NCBI GenBank assembly: GCA_029624675.1
Contig: JARSSP010000053.1
Coordinates: forward strand, 11,217-71,829
Reading direction: 5' to 3'
Length of the DNA: 60,613 nt
Origin: Candidatus Contendibacter sp.
GTDB lineage: Bacteria; Pseudomonadota; Gammaproteobacteria; Competibacterales; Competibacteraceae
How positions within the stretch are numbered: position 1 is the first letter of the stretch; the number at the start of each line of letters is the position of its first letter. The notes under the pieces were generated by a model. The model was not told the DNA's origin, did no database searches, and saw nothing but the letters and a program-made list of their open reading frames with translations. The translations under genes were made by a program, and so were the position numbers. Positions 1-10,029 of the stretch are shown here, one piece after another.

Positions 1-120
1 ATAGGGGCGTTTGCGGGAGGATGGGTTTCGCTGCGCTCTACCCATCCTACGAAGCGATTTCCACGCATAGGGGCGTTTGCGGGAGGATGGGTTTCGCTGC
101 GCTCTACCCATCCTACGAAG
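1..120. repeat. Tandem REP-like palindromes (two copies)
   Basis: A 54-base unit occurs twice, at 1-54 and 67-120, with a 66-base period. Each copy contains a palindrome (19-47 and 85-113) whose arms GGATGGGT and ACCCATCC enclose a GC-rich loop. The same palindrome type recurs at 20547-20770 and 43807-43883, so it is a dispersed family in this genome. It precedes the DUF5682 gene and has no coding role that I can see; the start codons in it belong to shadow frames. Confidence 0.85.
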
Positions 121-179
121 CTACGAAGCTATAGCGCGATTGCCCTGGCGATCCTGTTCATCTTTTCGAGTTGGAGTCA

Positions 180-2489
180 ATGACCCCGTCCACCGCCGAC
201 CCCGTCCATCTCTTCGGTATCCGCCACCACGGCCCCGGCTGCGCCCGCAGCCTGACCCGCGCCCTGCGAGACCTCCAACCGGACTGCGTGCTGATCGAAG
301 GGCCGCCCGAGGCTGATGGCCTGCTGGCGCTGGCCGGGGCGGACGGGATGGAACCGCCGGTGGCGCTGCTCCTGTACGCGCCCGAGGAGCCGAAGCGCGC
401 GGTGTTCTATCCCTTCGCCGAGTTTTCCCCCGAATGGCAAGCCATGCGCTACGCGCTCGATCACGGCGTGTCGGCCCGGTTCATGGATTTGCCGCAGACT
501 CACGCGCTGGCCCTGGCCAGGGAAGAGGAAACGGCGGCGCCGACGCCGGACAGTCCAGCGCAACTCGATGCCGTCGCGACTGAAACCGAGGCCCTGAGCG
601 ACGCCCCGGAGTTGCGCCGCGACCCGTTGGGCTGGCTGGGGCGAGCGGCCGGTTACGGTGGCGGCGAGGAATGGTGGGAGCATACGGTCGAGCAGCGGCA
701 AGACGGCGCGGAACTGTTCGCGGCGATCGCGGAGGCGATGGCGGCGGTGCGGGCCGAAGCGTCGCCGTTGTCCGATCCGTTCGAGTCCCGGCGCGAGGCG
801 TTGCGCGAAGCGGCCATGCGCCGGGTGATCCGGACCGCGCGGAAGGAGGGTCGGACGCGCATCGCTGTGGTGTGCGGGGCGTGGCATGTGCCGGCGCTGG
901 CTCAAATGCCGGCCGCCAGCGCCGACAACGACCTGCTCAAGGGACTGCCGAAGCTGAAGATCGAGGCCACCTGGATTCCGTGGACCTACGACCGGCTGGC
1001 CGCCGAAAGCGGCTACGGCGCGGGCGTGGAATCGCCCGCCTGGTACGAGCATCTCTGGCGGCGCGGCGGACGGGCCGAGCCGGTGGCCTGGTTCAGCCGC
1101 GTCGCCCGGCTATTGCGCGAGGCCGAAATCGACTGCTCGTCGGCGCACGTCATCGAATGCGTGCGGCTGGCCGAGGCATTGGCCGCCGTGCGCGACCGGC
1201 CCGCGCCGGGACTGGCCGAATTGCTGGAGGCGGCGCGCACGGTGCTCACCACCGGCGAGGACGCGCCGCTGCGGCTGATCCGCCGCGATCTGATCATCGG
1301 CCGTCGCTTCGGCGCGGTGGCGGAGGGCGCCCCGACCGTGCCGCTGCAACGCGATTTGGAACAGCGCCGGAAAACCCTGCGTCTCGCGGTCAGCGCCAGC
1401 CGCGAGACCCTCGAACTCGATTTGCGCAAGGACACCGACCTCGCCCGCAGCCAGTTCCTGCATCGGCTGCGCCTGCTGCGGGTGACGTGGGGCGAAGTGA
1501 GCGGCGCGCGCGGCGGCAAGGGCACCTTCCGCGAAACCTGGGCGCTGCAATGGCGACCGGAATTAGCGCTGGCGGTCATCGAAGCGGCCCCCTACGGCAA
1601 TACCGTCGCGGAAGCCGCCGCCGCCCTGGCCCAGCGGGCGGCGGTCGAGGCCCGCGATCTGCCGGCGCTCACCGAACTAGTCGGCCAATTGCTACTGGCC
1701 GATCTGCCCGCCGCGCTGACTGTTGCGATGCGCGAACTGGAGAACCGCGCCGCGCTCACTGGCGACATTCCGCAGCTCATGGCCGCGATTCCGCCGCTGG
1801 CGCAGGTTTCCCGTTACGGCGACGTGCGCCAGACCGACGCCGCCCAGGTCTTGCATGTGCTGGACGGCTTGGTGATTCGGGTGTGCATTGGCTTCGCCGC
1901 CGCTTGTCAATCGCTCGACGCCGAGGCCGCCGCCGAGATGGCGGGCCGCGTCCGTCGCCTGCATACGGCGGTCAAACTGGTGGATCGGCAAGAGCATCTG
2001 GACGCCTGGTTGAACACCCTCCGGCAAGCGGCGGACGCGGCGGGCGTCCCGGAACGAGTGAGCGGCCTAGCGGCCCGCCTCCTGCTTGACGAGCGCCACG
2101 ACGCGGAGGCCGCCGCCACGCGGATGAGCCGCGCCCTCAGCCGAGCCGCCGCGCCCGAGGCCGCCGCCGCTTGGCTCGAAGGCTTCCTCAGTGACGGGGG
2201 CATGGTGCTGGTGCACGACGAGGCGCTGTTTGGGCTGGTCGATCAGTGGGTCGGCGGCCTGAGCGCCAACCATTTCATCCAGACGTTGCCGCTGGTGCGC
2301 CGCGCGTTTTCGACCTTCCCGCCGATGGTGCGTCGCCAGATCGGCGAACGGGTGCGGCAGGGTGGGGGACCGACAACGGCGGCGGGAACGGTGGCCGCCG
2401 GGCTGGACGACTGGGACATGGCGCGCGTCGAACCATTGATTCCGGTGCTACGCTTGATACTGGGTCTTGGGCCGGAGCAACCATCGTGA
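180..2489 (+). CDS. DUF5682 family protein
   Basis: A 769-residue cytoplasmic protein of the DUF5682 family, recognised from its N-terminus (IRHHGPGCARS, then VLIEGPPEADGL) and its long alpha-helical remainder. There is no signal peptide or membrane segment. The biochemical role is unknown; family members are found beside MoxR-type AAA ATPases and VWA proteins, and the next gene here is a VWA protein overlapping its stop codon, so the two are probably co-translated. I chose ATG 180; an in-frame TTG at 171 is the alternative, and neither has a well-placed ribosome site. The AAA ATPase expected upstream lies outside the window, or the REP array separates it. Confidence 0.85.
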   Translation: MTPSTADPVHLFGIRHHGPGCARSLTRALRDLQPDCVLIEGPPEADGLLALAGADGMEPPVALLLYAPEEPKRAVFYPFAEFSPEWQAMRYALDHGVSARFMDLPQTHALALAREEETAAPTPDSPAQLDAVATETEALSDAPELRRDPLGWLGRAAGYGGGEEWWEHTVEQRQDGAELFAAIAEAMAAVRAEASPLSDPFESRREALREAAMRRVIRTARKEGRTRIAVVCGAWHVPALAQMPAASADNDLLKGLPKLKIEATWIPWTYDRLAAESGYGAGVESPAWYEHLWRRGGRAEPVAWFSRVARLLREAEIDCSSAHVIECVRLAEALAAVRDRPAPGLAELLEAARTVLTTGEDAPLRLIRRDLIIGRRFGAVAEGAPTVPLQRDLEQRRKTLRLAVSASRETLELDLRKDTDLARSQFLHRLRLLRVTWGEVSGARGGKGTFRETWALQWRPELALAVIEAAPYGNTVAEAAAALAQRAAVEARDLPALTELVGQLLLADLPAALTVAMRELENRAALTGDIPQLMAAIPPLAQVSRYGDVRQTDAAQVLHVLDGLVIRVCIGFAAACQSLDAEAAAEMAGRVRRLHTAVKLVDRQEHLDAWLNTLRQAADAAGVPERVSGLAARLLLDERHDAEAAATRMSRALSRAAAPEAAAAWLEGFLSDGGMVLVHDEALFGLVDQWVGGLSANHFIQTLPLVRRAFSTFPPMVRRQIGERVRQGGGPTTAAGTVAAGLDDWDMARVEPLIPVLRLILGLGPEQPS

Positions 2490-3700
2490 ATGCCATGCAC
2501 TCCATTTCCGCCGAGGAACGGCTACGCCGCTGGCGGTTGCTGCTCGGCGGTAACCAGGCGGAAGGAACCGGCTGTGCGCTGGCGGGTATCGATCTTGCGA
2601 TCGACCGGGCGCTGGCGTCGCTGTACGATCCCGGCGCCGAGGATGGCGACGATCTGACGCGCATGGGTCCGCGCAAGGGCGGGACCGGCTCGTCGCGCCC
2701 CAACGTGGCGCGCTGGCTGGGGGACATTCGCCAGTATTTCCCCAGCACGGTGGTGCGCGTCATGCAGAAGGATGCTTTGGAGCGGCTGAATCTGCGCCAG
2801 TTGTTGCTGGAGCCGGAACTGCTGGAAGCGGTCGAGCCGGACGTGCATCTGGTGGCCAATTTGATCGCCTTGCGCGGGGTGATCCCGGCGTCCACCAAGG
2901 AAACGGCGCGGTTGGTGGTGCGCAAGGTGGTGGACGAAATGATGCGCCGCTTGCAGGAACCGCTGCGGTCGGCCATCGCCGGCGCCCTGAACCGCGCCGA
3001 GCGCAACCGCCGCCCGCGTTTCGCCGAGATGGACTGGCCGCGCACCATCCGCGCCAACCTGCGCCACTACCAGGCCGATTACCAGACCATCGTCCCGGAG
3101 ACGCGCATCGGCTTCGGTCGCAAGCGCCAGCGCACCCAACGGCAGGTCATTCTGTGCATCGATCAGAGTGGGTCCATGGCCGCCTCGGTGGTGTATTCGA
3201 GCATCTGCGGCGCGGTGATGGCTTCCCTGCCGGCGGTCAAGACCCATCTCGTGGTGTTCGATACGGCGGTCGTGGACCTGACCGAGCAGTTGGACGACCC
3301 GGTGGAGTTGCTGTTCGGCGTGCAACTGGGCGGCGGCACCGACATCAACCGGGCGGTCGGTTATTGCCAGGGCCTCATCCACGATCCGGCCAATACCATC
3401 CTGGTGCTGATCTCCGATCTGTTTGAGGGCGGCGTGGCGGAAAACCTGCTGCGCCGCGCCAACGACCTGGTGCAGAGCGGGGTCCAGTTCATCGCGCTGC
3501 TGGCGCTGTCCGACAGCGGCGCGCCGGCTTACGATCGCGACCTGGCGGCTCGTCTGGCGCTGCTGGATGTTCCCAGCTTCGCCTGTACGCCGGATTTGTT
3601 CCCCGACCTGATGGCCGCCGCCATCAAGCGCGAAGACATCGCGCAATGGGCGGCGCGGCATGAACTGGCGACCGCCCGGCCGGTGGAACTTGGGCCTTGA
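2486..3700 (+). CDS. VWA domain-containing protein, partner of DUF5682
   Basis: A 404-residue protein with an N-terminal helical region and a C-terminal von Willebrand A domain. The MIDAS metal site is intact: DQSGSM near residue 230, followed by the conserved Thr in GGGTDIN. VWA proteins of this type usually act as metal-dependent adaptors for MoxR AAA ATPases in protein-complex remodelling. GTG 2486 overlaps the TGA of the DUF5682 gene (GTGA), which implies translational coupling; ATG 2495 is an in-frame alternative. A much longer open frame extends upstream to 2246, but it lies entirely over the preceding gene and is not used. The substrate is unknown. Confidence 0.88.
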   Translation: MNAMHSISAEERLRRWRLLLGGNQAEGTGCALAGIDLAIDRALASLYDPGAEDGDDLTRMGPRKGGTGSSRPNVARWLGDIRQYFPSTVVRVMQKDALERLNLRQLLLEPELLEAVEPDVHLVANLIALRGVIPASTKETARLVVRKVVDEMMRRLQEPLRSAIAGALNRAERNRRPRFAEMDWPRTIRANLRHYQADYQTIVPETRIGFGRKRQRTQRQVILCIDQSGSMAASVVYSSICGAVMASLPAVKTHLVVFDTAVVDLTEQLDDPVELLFGVQLGGGTDINRAVGYCQGLIHDPANTILVLISDLFEGGVAENLLRRANDLVQSGVQFIALLALSDSGAPAYDRDLAARLALLDVPSFACTPDLFPDLMAAAIKREDIAQWAARHELATARPVELGP

Positions 3701-3722
3701 TGCGAGTTGAGGGGTTCCCGGA

Positions 3723-4190
3723 ATGCGCCTGCGTTACTACCACCATACCCAGTTCGGCGCCGTCGTGGCGGGGATTCTGCTGTCGCTGTCGGCCGTTGCC
3801 GCCGGCGCGGAGTTGCTGACCGGGCCGTCGGCGTTGACGGTGCTGGGGCCGGTGCTGATGGGGGTGTTCCTGATGCTGTTAGGGACGCTCACCGTCGAGA
3901 TCGACGAGTCGCATCTGCGGTTTCGATTCGGGATCGGCCTGATTCACAAGCGCGTTCCCTTGGCGGAGATCGTGGAGGCGCGACCGGTTCGCACCACCTG
4001 GGCCGACGGTTGGGGTATCCATCACACCGCGCGCGGCTGGTTATACAACGTATCGGGCTGGGACGCGGTCGAGATCACGCTGACCTCGGGCCAGCGTCTG
4101 CGGCTGGGCACCGACGAACCGCAACGGCTCACCCAGGCGTTGTTGGCGGCCAGGGTTTTCCGGTCGCCGGTCAAGGGCGCCATCCGCTGA
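3723..4190 (+). CDS. Small membrane protein with PH-like cytosolic domain, hypothetical
   Basis: A 155-residue protein with two N-terminal hydrophobic helices (about residues 10-30 and 38-56) followed by a beta-rich soluble part (TVEIDESHLRFRFG, then KRVPLAEIVEARPV). That pattern of two membrane helices and a small beta domain resembles bacterial PH-like membrane proteins of unknown function. It starts 22 bases after the VWA gene on the same strand, so it may be in the same transcript, but I see no functional link. It is convergent with the RND efflux gene. ATG 3723 is the first good start. Confidence 0.7.
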   Translation: MRLRYYHHTQFGAVVAGILLSLSAVAAGAELLTGPSALTVLGPVLMGVFLMLLGTLTVEIDESHLRFRFGIGLIHKRVPLAEIVEARPVRTTWADGWGIHHTARGWLYNVSGWDAVEITLTSGQRLRLGTDEPQRLTQALLAARVFRSPVKGAIR

Positions 4191-4247
4191 ACCTGGGCGA
4201 CGCCGACGCACTACTTTGGAAAAACCGAATTGAACGCCTCGCCGCCT

Positions 4248-7200
4248 TCAAGGGGCGATCGACCGCGCCTCGCCATCCTTGACCAGCCGTTCCGCGACCG
4301 GGCCGCACCAGCGCCAGAAGAACGCCGGGGTGTAGACGAGGTCGAGCAGGGTCGAGGTCACCAGGCCGGCGAGCATGACTATGGCCATGGGTTGAAGGAT
4401 TTCCTTGCCCGGCTCGCCGGCGGCGATGGCCAGCGGAATCAGGCCCAGTACCGCCGTGGTCGTCGTCATCAGCACCGGCACCAGCCGCTCAAGGGAACCC
4501 CGGATAATCATCGCCTTGGAAAAGGTTTCGCCTTCATGCCGCATCAGGTGGAGGTAATGGTTGATCATCATGATGCCGTTTCGCAGCGAAATGCCGGTCA
4601 GGGTTATGAACCCCATCAGGCTGGCGATGGAAAAGACCCCGGTCGTGAACCCGATCACCGCGACCGCGCCGACCGCCGCCTGGGGAATGTTCATCAGGAT
4701 GCAGAGCACGATCCGGTGCGACCGGAAGTGGTTATAGAGAATGACGTACATCAACAGCAGGGACACCATCGACAACAGACCGATGACGCGGGTGGCCTGC
4801 TGCTGGGCCTCGAACTGGCCGCCGTAGGTGATGAAATAGCCGGTGGGCAGTTGGACCCGCGCCCCGACGACATCCCGAAGATCGGCGATGGTCCCGCCGA
4901 GGTCGCGGCCGGCGACGTTGGCCTGAATCACGATGCGGCGCTGGCCGTTCTCGCGCAGAATCTGATTCGGCCCCGCGCCCACGATCACGTCGGCGACGGC
5001 GCGCAGCGGCACCTTGGCGCCGGTCGGCGTATCGATCAGCATGTCGGCCAGGGTCTGCTCGTCGCCACGATACTCGTCGTTCAGCTTGACCACCACGGCA
5101 TAGGTCTTCTGGCCGTCCAGCACTTCGGTGACGGTCTTGCCGTACAGGGCGGCTTCGAGCGTTCGCGCCAGATCGCCGACCTGGATGCCGTAGGTCTTGG
5201 CGGCGTCGCGATGGATCTGGATGCGGATTTGGGGGATGAGCACCTGCTTCTCGACGAATAGGTCGGTCACGCCGGGCACCGTCGCCATCGCCGCGCGCAC
5301 TTCCTCGGCCTTGGCGCGCAGCGTCGCCAGATCGTCGCCGAACACCTTGACGGCGATTTGGGCGTTGACGCCGGACAGCAGGTGGTCGAGCCGGTGCGAG
5401 ATGGGCTGGCCGACGTTGACGACCATGCCGGGGAAGCGGCCGAGCCGCTCGCGGATCTCGGCGAGCACCGCCGGTTGCGGCCGACCGCCGGGCTTGAAGT
5501 CGACCTCCAATTCCGACGAGTGCACCCCTTCGGCGTGCTCGTCCAGTTCCGCGCGGCCGGTGCGACGGCTGACCAGCGCCACTTCGCCGATGGCCAGCAA
5601 CTCCTTCTCCGCCAGCGCGCCGATGCGGTTGCTTTCCGATAGCGAGGTGCCCGGCGCGGCGATCAGGGTGACGGTGATGGTGCCTTCGTTGAACGGCGGG
5701 AGAAACTCGCGACCCAGTTGCGTCACCGCCGCGAGGGCGACCAGCGCCAGCCCATAGAACGCGCCCATGACCAGGGTGGGATGACGGAGCGTGAAGCCAA
5801 GCTGGACCCGGTCGATGGCCTTGAGCTGGCGCACGATCCACGAATCGGCTTCCTCGCCACCGCGAAAGATCAGGCCCCGCGCTTCGAACCGGGCGCGCAC
5901 GCCGTCGAAATAGCGACTCAGCAGCACCGCCGCCAGGGCCGGGGTCACGGTCAGGGAGACGACCAGCGAGGCGAGCACCGACACGATGTAGGCGATGCCC
6001 ATCGGCGCGAAGATGCGCCCCTCGATGCCGCTCAACTGGAACAGCGGGACGAAGACGATCACCATCAGGATGGTCGCGTAGACCAGCGTGGAGCGGACTT
6101 CGTTCGAGGCGTCGTAGATGACGCGCAGAGGGTTGAGCCGCTGTTCGACTGGGCGAGCCGCGTTCTCGCGCAAGCGGCGAAAGACGTTTTCGATGTCGAT
6201 GATCGAATCGTCCACCAGTTCGCCGATGGCGATGGCCAAACCGCCCAGGGTCATGGTGTTGATGCCGATGCCGGCGAATTTGAAGACGATGAAGGTGACG
6301 ATGAACGAGAGCGGAATCGCGACCAGCGAAATGAGCGTGGTCCGGGCATTGAGCAGGAACAGGACGAGCACGACGGCGACCAGGATGGCGGCGTCGCGCA
6401 TCACCTCGATCACGTTATGGATACTGGCCTCGATGAAATGCTGCTGGCGGAACACGTCGTCGTCCAGCTCCACCCCCGGCGGCAGCGCGGCTCGAATCTC
6501 GGCCATGGCTTTTTCGATGGTCCGGGTCAGCGCCACCGTATCCTGCCCCGGCTGCTTCGACACCATGACGATGACGCCGGGTTCCGCGTTGATGGAGGCA
6601 TCGCCACGCTTGACCTGGATGCCTTCCAGCACCCGCGCCACGTTGCCCACGGTGATTGGCGTACCGCCGCGCGTCGTCACCACCGCGTCGGCGAATTCCG
6701 CGACGTTCCGAACCCGCCCGATGTTGCGGACCAGGTATTCCTGGCTTTGCTTCTCGATGAAGCCGCCGGTGCTGTTTTCGTTGGCGTTGGCGACGGCGCG
6801 CTCGACCTCTTCCAGGGTCAGGTCGTAGGCGCGAAGCTTCTCCGCATCGACCTGCACCTGATACTGCATCCGGCCACCGCCGATGGGGATGGCGTTGGCC
6901 ACGCCGGGGATCGACAGCAGGCGTGGGCGCACCGTCCAGTCGGCCAGCAGGCGCAGTTGCACCGGCGGGACGTTCTTGCTTTTGAGGCCGATGAGCATGA
7001 TTTCGCCCATGATCGACGAGATCGGTCCCATGCGCGGCTCGATGCCGGCGGGCAGACGGTCGCGGGTGGCGGCGAGCTTCTCGCCGACCAGTTGTCGCGC
7101 CAGATAAATATCCTTGCCCCAGTCGAATTCCACGAAGACGATGGACAGGCCGACGGCGGACACCGACCGGACTCGCTGCACGCCGGTGGAGCCATTCAGG

Positions 7201-7415
7201 GCGGTCTCGATGGGAAAGGTAACCAGGGTTTCCACTTCCTCGGGCGCCAAGCCTTCGGCCTCGGTCAGCACCGTCACTTGCGGCCGGTTAAGATCGGGCA
7301 GCACATCCACTGGCAGCTTCGCCATCTCGTGGAGACCAAAGAGCGTGAGCGCGAACGCCGCCGCCAGCACGAAGAGGCGGTTCTCGATCGAGAAAAGGAT
7401 GAGTCGCTTGAGCAT
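4248..7415 (-). CDS. Heavy-metal efflux RND transporter, CusA/CzcA family
   Basis: A 1055-residue inner-membrane proton/metal antiporter of the HME-RND family, full length for the family. It has the N-terminal membrane helix, two large periplasmic loops and the internal repeat of six-helix bundles. The TM4 motif VDDSIIDIEN at residues 401-410 carries the acidic residues used for proton relay. This version of the motif is neither the classical CzcA nor the CusA form, so the metal cannot be assigned. It is the last gene of a four-gene minus-strand operon with a periplasmic adaptor and two secreted His-rich proteins; no outer-membrane channel gene is present, so a TolC/CusC partner must be encoded elsewhere. 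Confidence 0.93.
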   Translation of the reverse strand: MLKRLILFSIENRLFVLAAAFALTLFGLHEMAKLPVDVLPDLNRPQVTVLTEAEGLAPEEVETLVTFPIETALNGSTGVQRVRSVSAVGLSIVFVEFDWGKDIYLARQLVGEKLAATRDRLPAGIEPRMGPISSIMGEIMLIGLKSKNVPPVQLRLLADWTVRPRLLSIPGVANAIPIGGGRMQYQVQVDAEKLRAYDLTLEEVERAVANANENSTGGFIEKQSQEYLVRNIGRVRNVAEFADAVVTTRGGTPITVGNVARVLEGIQVKRGDASINAEPGVIVMVSKQPGQDTVALTRTIEKAMAEIRAALPPGVELDDDVFRQQHFIEASIHNVIEVMRDAAILVAVVLVLFLLNARTTLISLVAIPLSFIVTFIVFKFAGIGINTMTLGGLAIAIGELVDDSIIDIENVFRRLRENAARPVEQRLNPLRVIYDASNEVRSTLVYATILMVIVFVPLFQLSGIEGRIFAPMGIAYIVSVLASLVVSLTVTPALAAVLLSRYFDGVRARFEARGLIFRGGEEADSWIVRQLKAIDRVQLGFTLRHPTLVMGAFYGLALVALAAVTQLGREFLPPFNEGTITVTLIAAPGTSLSESNRIGALAEKELLAIGEVALVSRRTGRAELDEHAEGVHSSELEVDFKPGGRPQPAVLAEIRERLGRFPGMVVNVGQPISHRLDHLLSGVNAQIAVKVFGDDLATLRAKAEEVRAAMATVPGVTDLFVEKQVLIPQIRIQIHRDAAKTYGIQVGDLARTLEAALYGKTVTEVLDGQKTYAVVVKLNDEYRGDEQTLADMLIDTPTGAKVPLRAVADVIVGAGPNQILRENGQRRIVIQANVAGRDLGGTIADLRDVVGARVQLPTGYFITYGGQFEAQQQATRVIGLLSMVSLLLMYVILYNHFRSHRIVLCILMNIPQAAVGAVAVIGFTTGVFSIASLMGFITLTGISLRNGIMMINHYLHLMRHEGETFSKAMIIRGSLERLVPVLMTTTTAVLGLIPLAIAAGEPGKEILQPMAIVMLAGLVTSTLLDLVYTPAFFWRWCGPVAERLVKDGEARSIAP

Positions 7416-7498
7416 GACCTTGTGGTTCCCAGCCTCTCGTAAGCGGGGCGACGGGATCGGTGAGTGAACGGGCTGGACGGGGCGGCGGCTTCGGCGCG

Positions 7499-8734
7499 TC
7501 AGCGGCTCGGTTTCCCCACGACCTGTTGCCGGATGCCGGCGATCTCGGTCTTGAACCGGGCGAGAACGGCGCGGGTCTGGGTGGCGTCGCCGGCGTCACC
7601 GAACTTGTCGAGCAATGCCGCTTGCTGGCGGATGCGGCCGATGGCGGCGTCGAGCGCCTTGGCTTCCTCTGGATTGAGGCCGGCGACTTTCTCCGGCAGC
7701 GCGGCCAGCAGATCGCGGGCGGCGAAGGCTTCGCCGTGGACCTTGGCCAAGCTGCCCCCCGCGATGGCCCGGTCGATGGCCGCGACGCGCCGGTCGACGG
7801 CAACCAGGATGTCGGCGACGGTCGCCGGGATCGCGACCGGCTCGTCGTGCCCGTGATGTTGCTCGTGACCGGTGGCGGACGCGGCCTTGCCCGCTTGAGC
7901 GGGCGTCACCTCGACGCCGAAGGGAGCGAACACGGGCCGCCCACCGATTTGCACCTGGGCGAACAGTTTTTTATAGCCGCCGGTGGTGAAGTCGGTTTGG
8001 AATTCCAGGGTCGGCCCGCCGCGTTCCGCCGCCGTCTCCGGCTCCTTGCCCAGCGGATGAATATGGGCGATTTCGGCCCGGTCCTCGCTGAAACCGACGA
8101 TGTGCGCGAACGCGCCCATGATCGGTTCCAACTGGGCGAACGGTTTTCCGTCCGGGCCGGTCACGGTCAACCAAGCCTTGTGGGGATGACCGGCGGCGGG
8201 CGGCTCTTCCGCGAATTTCAAATCGAACCGGTAACCCGCCACGGTCGTGGTCCGATTGACGGCTTTATCGACCGCCGTCGGCGTACCCGCCACCGTGAAG
8301 CCGGTCACGGCGTATTCCTGCTGGTTGGTGGCGACCGGCAGCAGATCGGCGAAGACTTTGTATTCACCCGCTTTACCGGGGGTGAGGGGGAAGGTGTAGG
8401 TTCCCGGCGTCGGCCCAGGCTTCGGATGCGCGTGGTGGTAGTCACTCAGGCTCGGATCGACGATGAGCAAATGGACTTTCTCGGTATGCGCTACCTGTAG
8501 ATCGGCCAGGGTGATTGGCTTGCCGTCCTTGGCGACGAGCGACAGTGTAAACGTTGCCGGTTCGCCGACTTTCAATCCGCTGGCCGGCGCGATGGAAGCG
8601 CCGATGGTGGTCGGGCTGGCCGCGCCGTGCGCGCCGTGGTCGTGGCTTTCGGCGGCACTCGATGGGGCGTTGGCGACGACGGCGGCCAGCCAGGCCAAGA
8701 CGAGCAGGGCGGCGGTGGAACGTCGGAATTTCAT
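7499..8734 (-). CDS. Secreted His-rich protein of metal efflux operon
   Basis: A 411-residue exported protein. ATG 8734 was chosen because AGGAG lies six bases upstream and it opens a clear signal peptide (MKFRRSTAALLVLAWLAAVV). The mature N-terminus is metal-binding in character (ESHDHGAHG), and a second His cluster (HEQHHGHDEP) lies in the C-terminal third. The middle is beta-rich with HTEKVHLLIVD and a DYHHAHP cluster, resembling periplasmic copper/heavy-metal accessory domains. The C-terminal 100 residues are helical. It sits between the adaptor and the RND pump genes, so a periplasmic metal-carrier or sensor role is likely but inferred. Confidence 0.75.
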   Translation of the reverse strand: MKFRRSTAALLVLAWLAAVVANAPSSAAESHDHGAHGAASPTTIGASIAPASGLKVGEPATFTLSLVAKDGKPITLADLQVAHTEKVHLLIVDPSLSDYHHAHPKPGPTPGTYTFPLTPGKAGEYKVFADLLPVATNQQEYAVTGFTVAGTPTAVDKAVNRTTTVAGYRFDLKFAEEPPAAGHPHKAWLTVTGPDGKPFAQLEPIMGAFAHIVGFSEDRAEIAHIHPLGKEPETAAERGGPTLEFQTDFTTGGYKKLFAQVQIGGRPVFAPFGVEVTPAQAGKAASATGHEQHHGHDEPVAIPATVADILVAVDRRVAAIDRAIAGGSLAKVHGEAFAARDLLAALPEKVAGLNPEEAKALDAAIGRIRQQAALLDKFGDAGDATQTRAVLARFKTEIAGIRQQVVGKPSR

Positions 8735-8811
8735 GGGAATCTCCTGGAAGGTCAAGTCGAGCGCATCGGTTGGAGGGAGTTGAAGGGTGGTGATCGATAG
8801 GGTTGGACAGG

Positions 8812-10029
8812 TCAACGGACCGACGAGTCGCCCGCCGCCGGCAAGGGCTTGGACAGGCGGACCTGATAGGTTCCCTGGAAGACGACGCGGTCGTCGGGTT
8901 TGAGCGTTCCGTCGTTGGCCAGTAGCAGACGGTCGCTCAGGCGTTCCAGAATCCGCACGGGACGCGCGGTGAACCGCTCGCCGCCGGTCTTCACATAGAC
9001 CACGGGCTGACCGTCCAGGTCGACCAGCGCCGATTTGGGCACTGCGATTCCCGATATCTCGGCCCCGGTTTCGATGTAGACGCGCCCGAACATCCCGCCG
9101 AAGAGGCGGCCCGCGGCGTTGGGCACGGCGAAGAGCACCGGCAGGGCGCGCGTCCGTTCGTCGACGACGGCCCCGCGCGAGACGAGGCGGGCGGGGAACG
9201 ACTCGCCGGGAAACGCTTCCACGGTGAAGGACGCCCGCTGGGCGGCCAGGATCGCGGCGACGTCGGTCTCAAAGACGCTGGCCTCGACCAGCAGCTCGAA
9301 CGTGTCGACAATCTGGAATAAGGGCTTGTCGCGGCTGACGTTCTCGCCAAGGGTGACGTGCGTTCGCGCGATCGTGCCGTCGAGCGGCGCCCGAATGATT
9401 CGGAGTTTCTGGGCGAGAATCCCCGTGGTCGAGGCGGAATCGAGCAGCGCCACCTGCTCGACAAAGCCATCGCGCCTAGCCTTGGCCACCTCCAGGGCGT
9501 TGCGAGCGGCGGTGATGTCCTTGTCCGTGGCCACGCCCGCCAGCTTGGTCAGGCGGTCGTACTCGCGCTGGGCGAGCGCCAGACTCGCCTCGGCCTGCCG
9601 CAAATCGCTGGCGGCGCGGGCGCGCTCGGTCGCGATCGTGACGAGATCGGGCGCCGCGATGGATTCCTCGACGATGGCGATGACTTGATCCCGCTTCACC
9701 CGCTCGCCGAGGGCGGGGATCTTGTAGTCGCCGGCGGCGATCAGGCGACCTTCCTGTGGCGCCGTCACGATGGCCTCGCGTTCGGAACGGATGAGGGTGC
9801 GGCCCAGGACCCGGAGCGTGCGGGGAACGGTTTCCAACCGCGCGCGGGTCGTCTCGATCCGGGCCAGCAATTGCGTCTCGATGGGGACGTGGAGAGGGGT
9901 GGTGAGCAAGGCGGGCGGGGCGGTCGCCAAACCGGCGCCGGAATGGTCCTCGCCCTCGTGAGCTTGAGCGAGCGGCGCGGCGACCACCAAGACCGAGGCG
10001 ATCAGCAGGCCGAGCGGGTTTCGAGTCAC
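8812..10029 (-). CDS. RND efflux periplasmic adaptor (CusB/CzcB-like)
   Basis: A 405-residue membrane-fusion protein of the HlyD/CusB type. A signal peptide is followed by the His-rich mature start HEGEDHSG. The barrel-sandwich lipoyl-like halves flank a coiled-coil hairpin (about residues 125-190, EESIAAPDLV to LALAQREYDRL), followed by beta-barrel and membrane-proximal domains. It should connect the RND pump to an outer-membrane channel. The start codon overlaps the stop of the upstream gene (ATGA at 10026-10029), indicating a single operon. The adaptor's own His motif matches those of its two secreted neighbours. Confidence 0.9.
   Translation of the reverse strand: MTRNPLGLLIASVLVVAAPLAQAHEGEDHSGAGLATAPPALLTTPLHVPIETQLLARIETTRARLETVPRTLRVLGRTLIRSEREAIVTAPQEGRLIAAGDYKIPALGERVKRDQVIAIVEESIAAPDLVTIATERARAASDLRQAEASLALAQREYDRLTKLAGVATDKDITAARNALEVAKARRDGFVEQVALLDSASTTGILAQKLRIIRAPLDGTIARTHVTLGENVSRDKPLFQIVDTFELLVEASVFETDVAAILAAQRASFTVEAFPGESFPARLVSRGAVVDERTRALPVLFAVPNAAGRLFGGMFGRVYIETGAEISGIAVPKSALVDLDGQPVVYVKTGGERFTARPVRILERLSDRLLLANDGTLKPDDRVVFQGTYQVRLSKPLPAAGDSSVR

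Noticed and set aside
1..120. CRISPR array
   Set aside because: Only two copies, with internal palindromes, a 12-base spacer and dispersed copies elsewhere; it is REP-like.
5718..7442. 574-residue plus-strand ORF opposite the RND transporter
   Set aside because: Asp/His-rich antisense shadow without domains; the minus-strand gene is certain.
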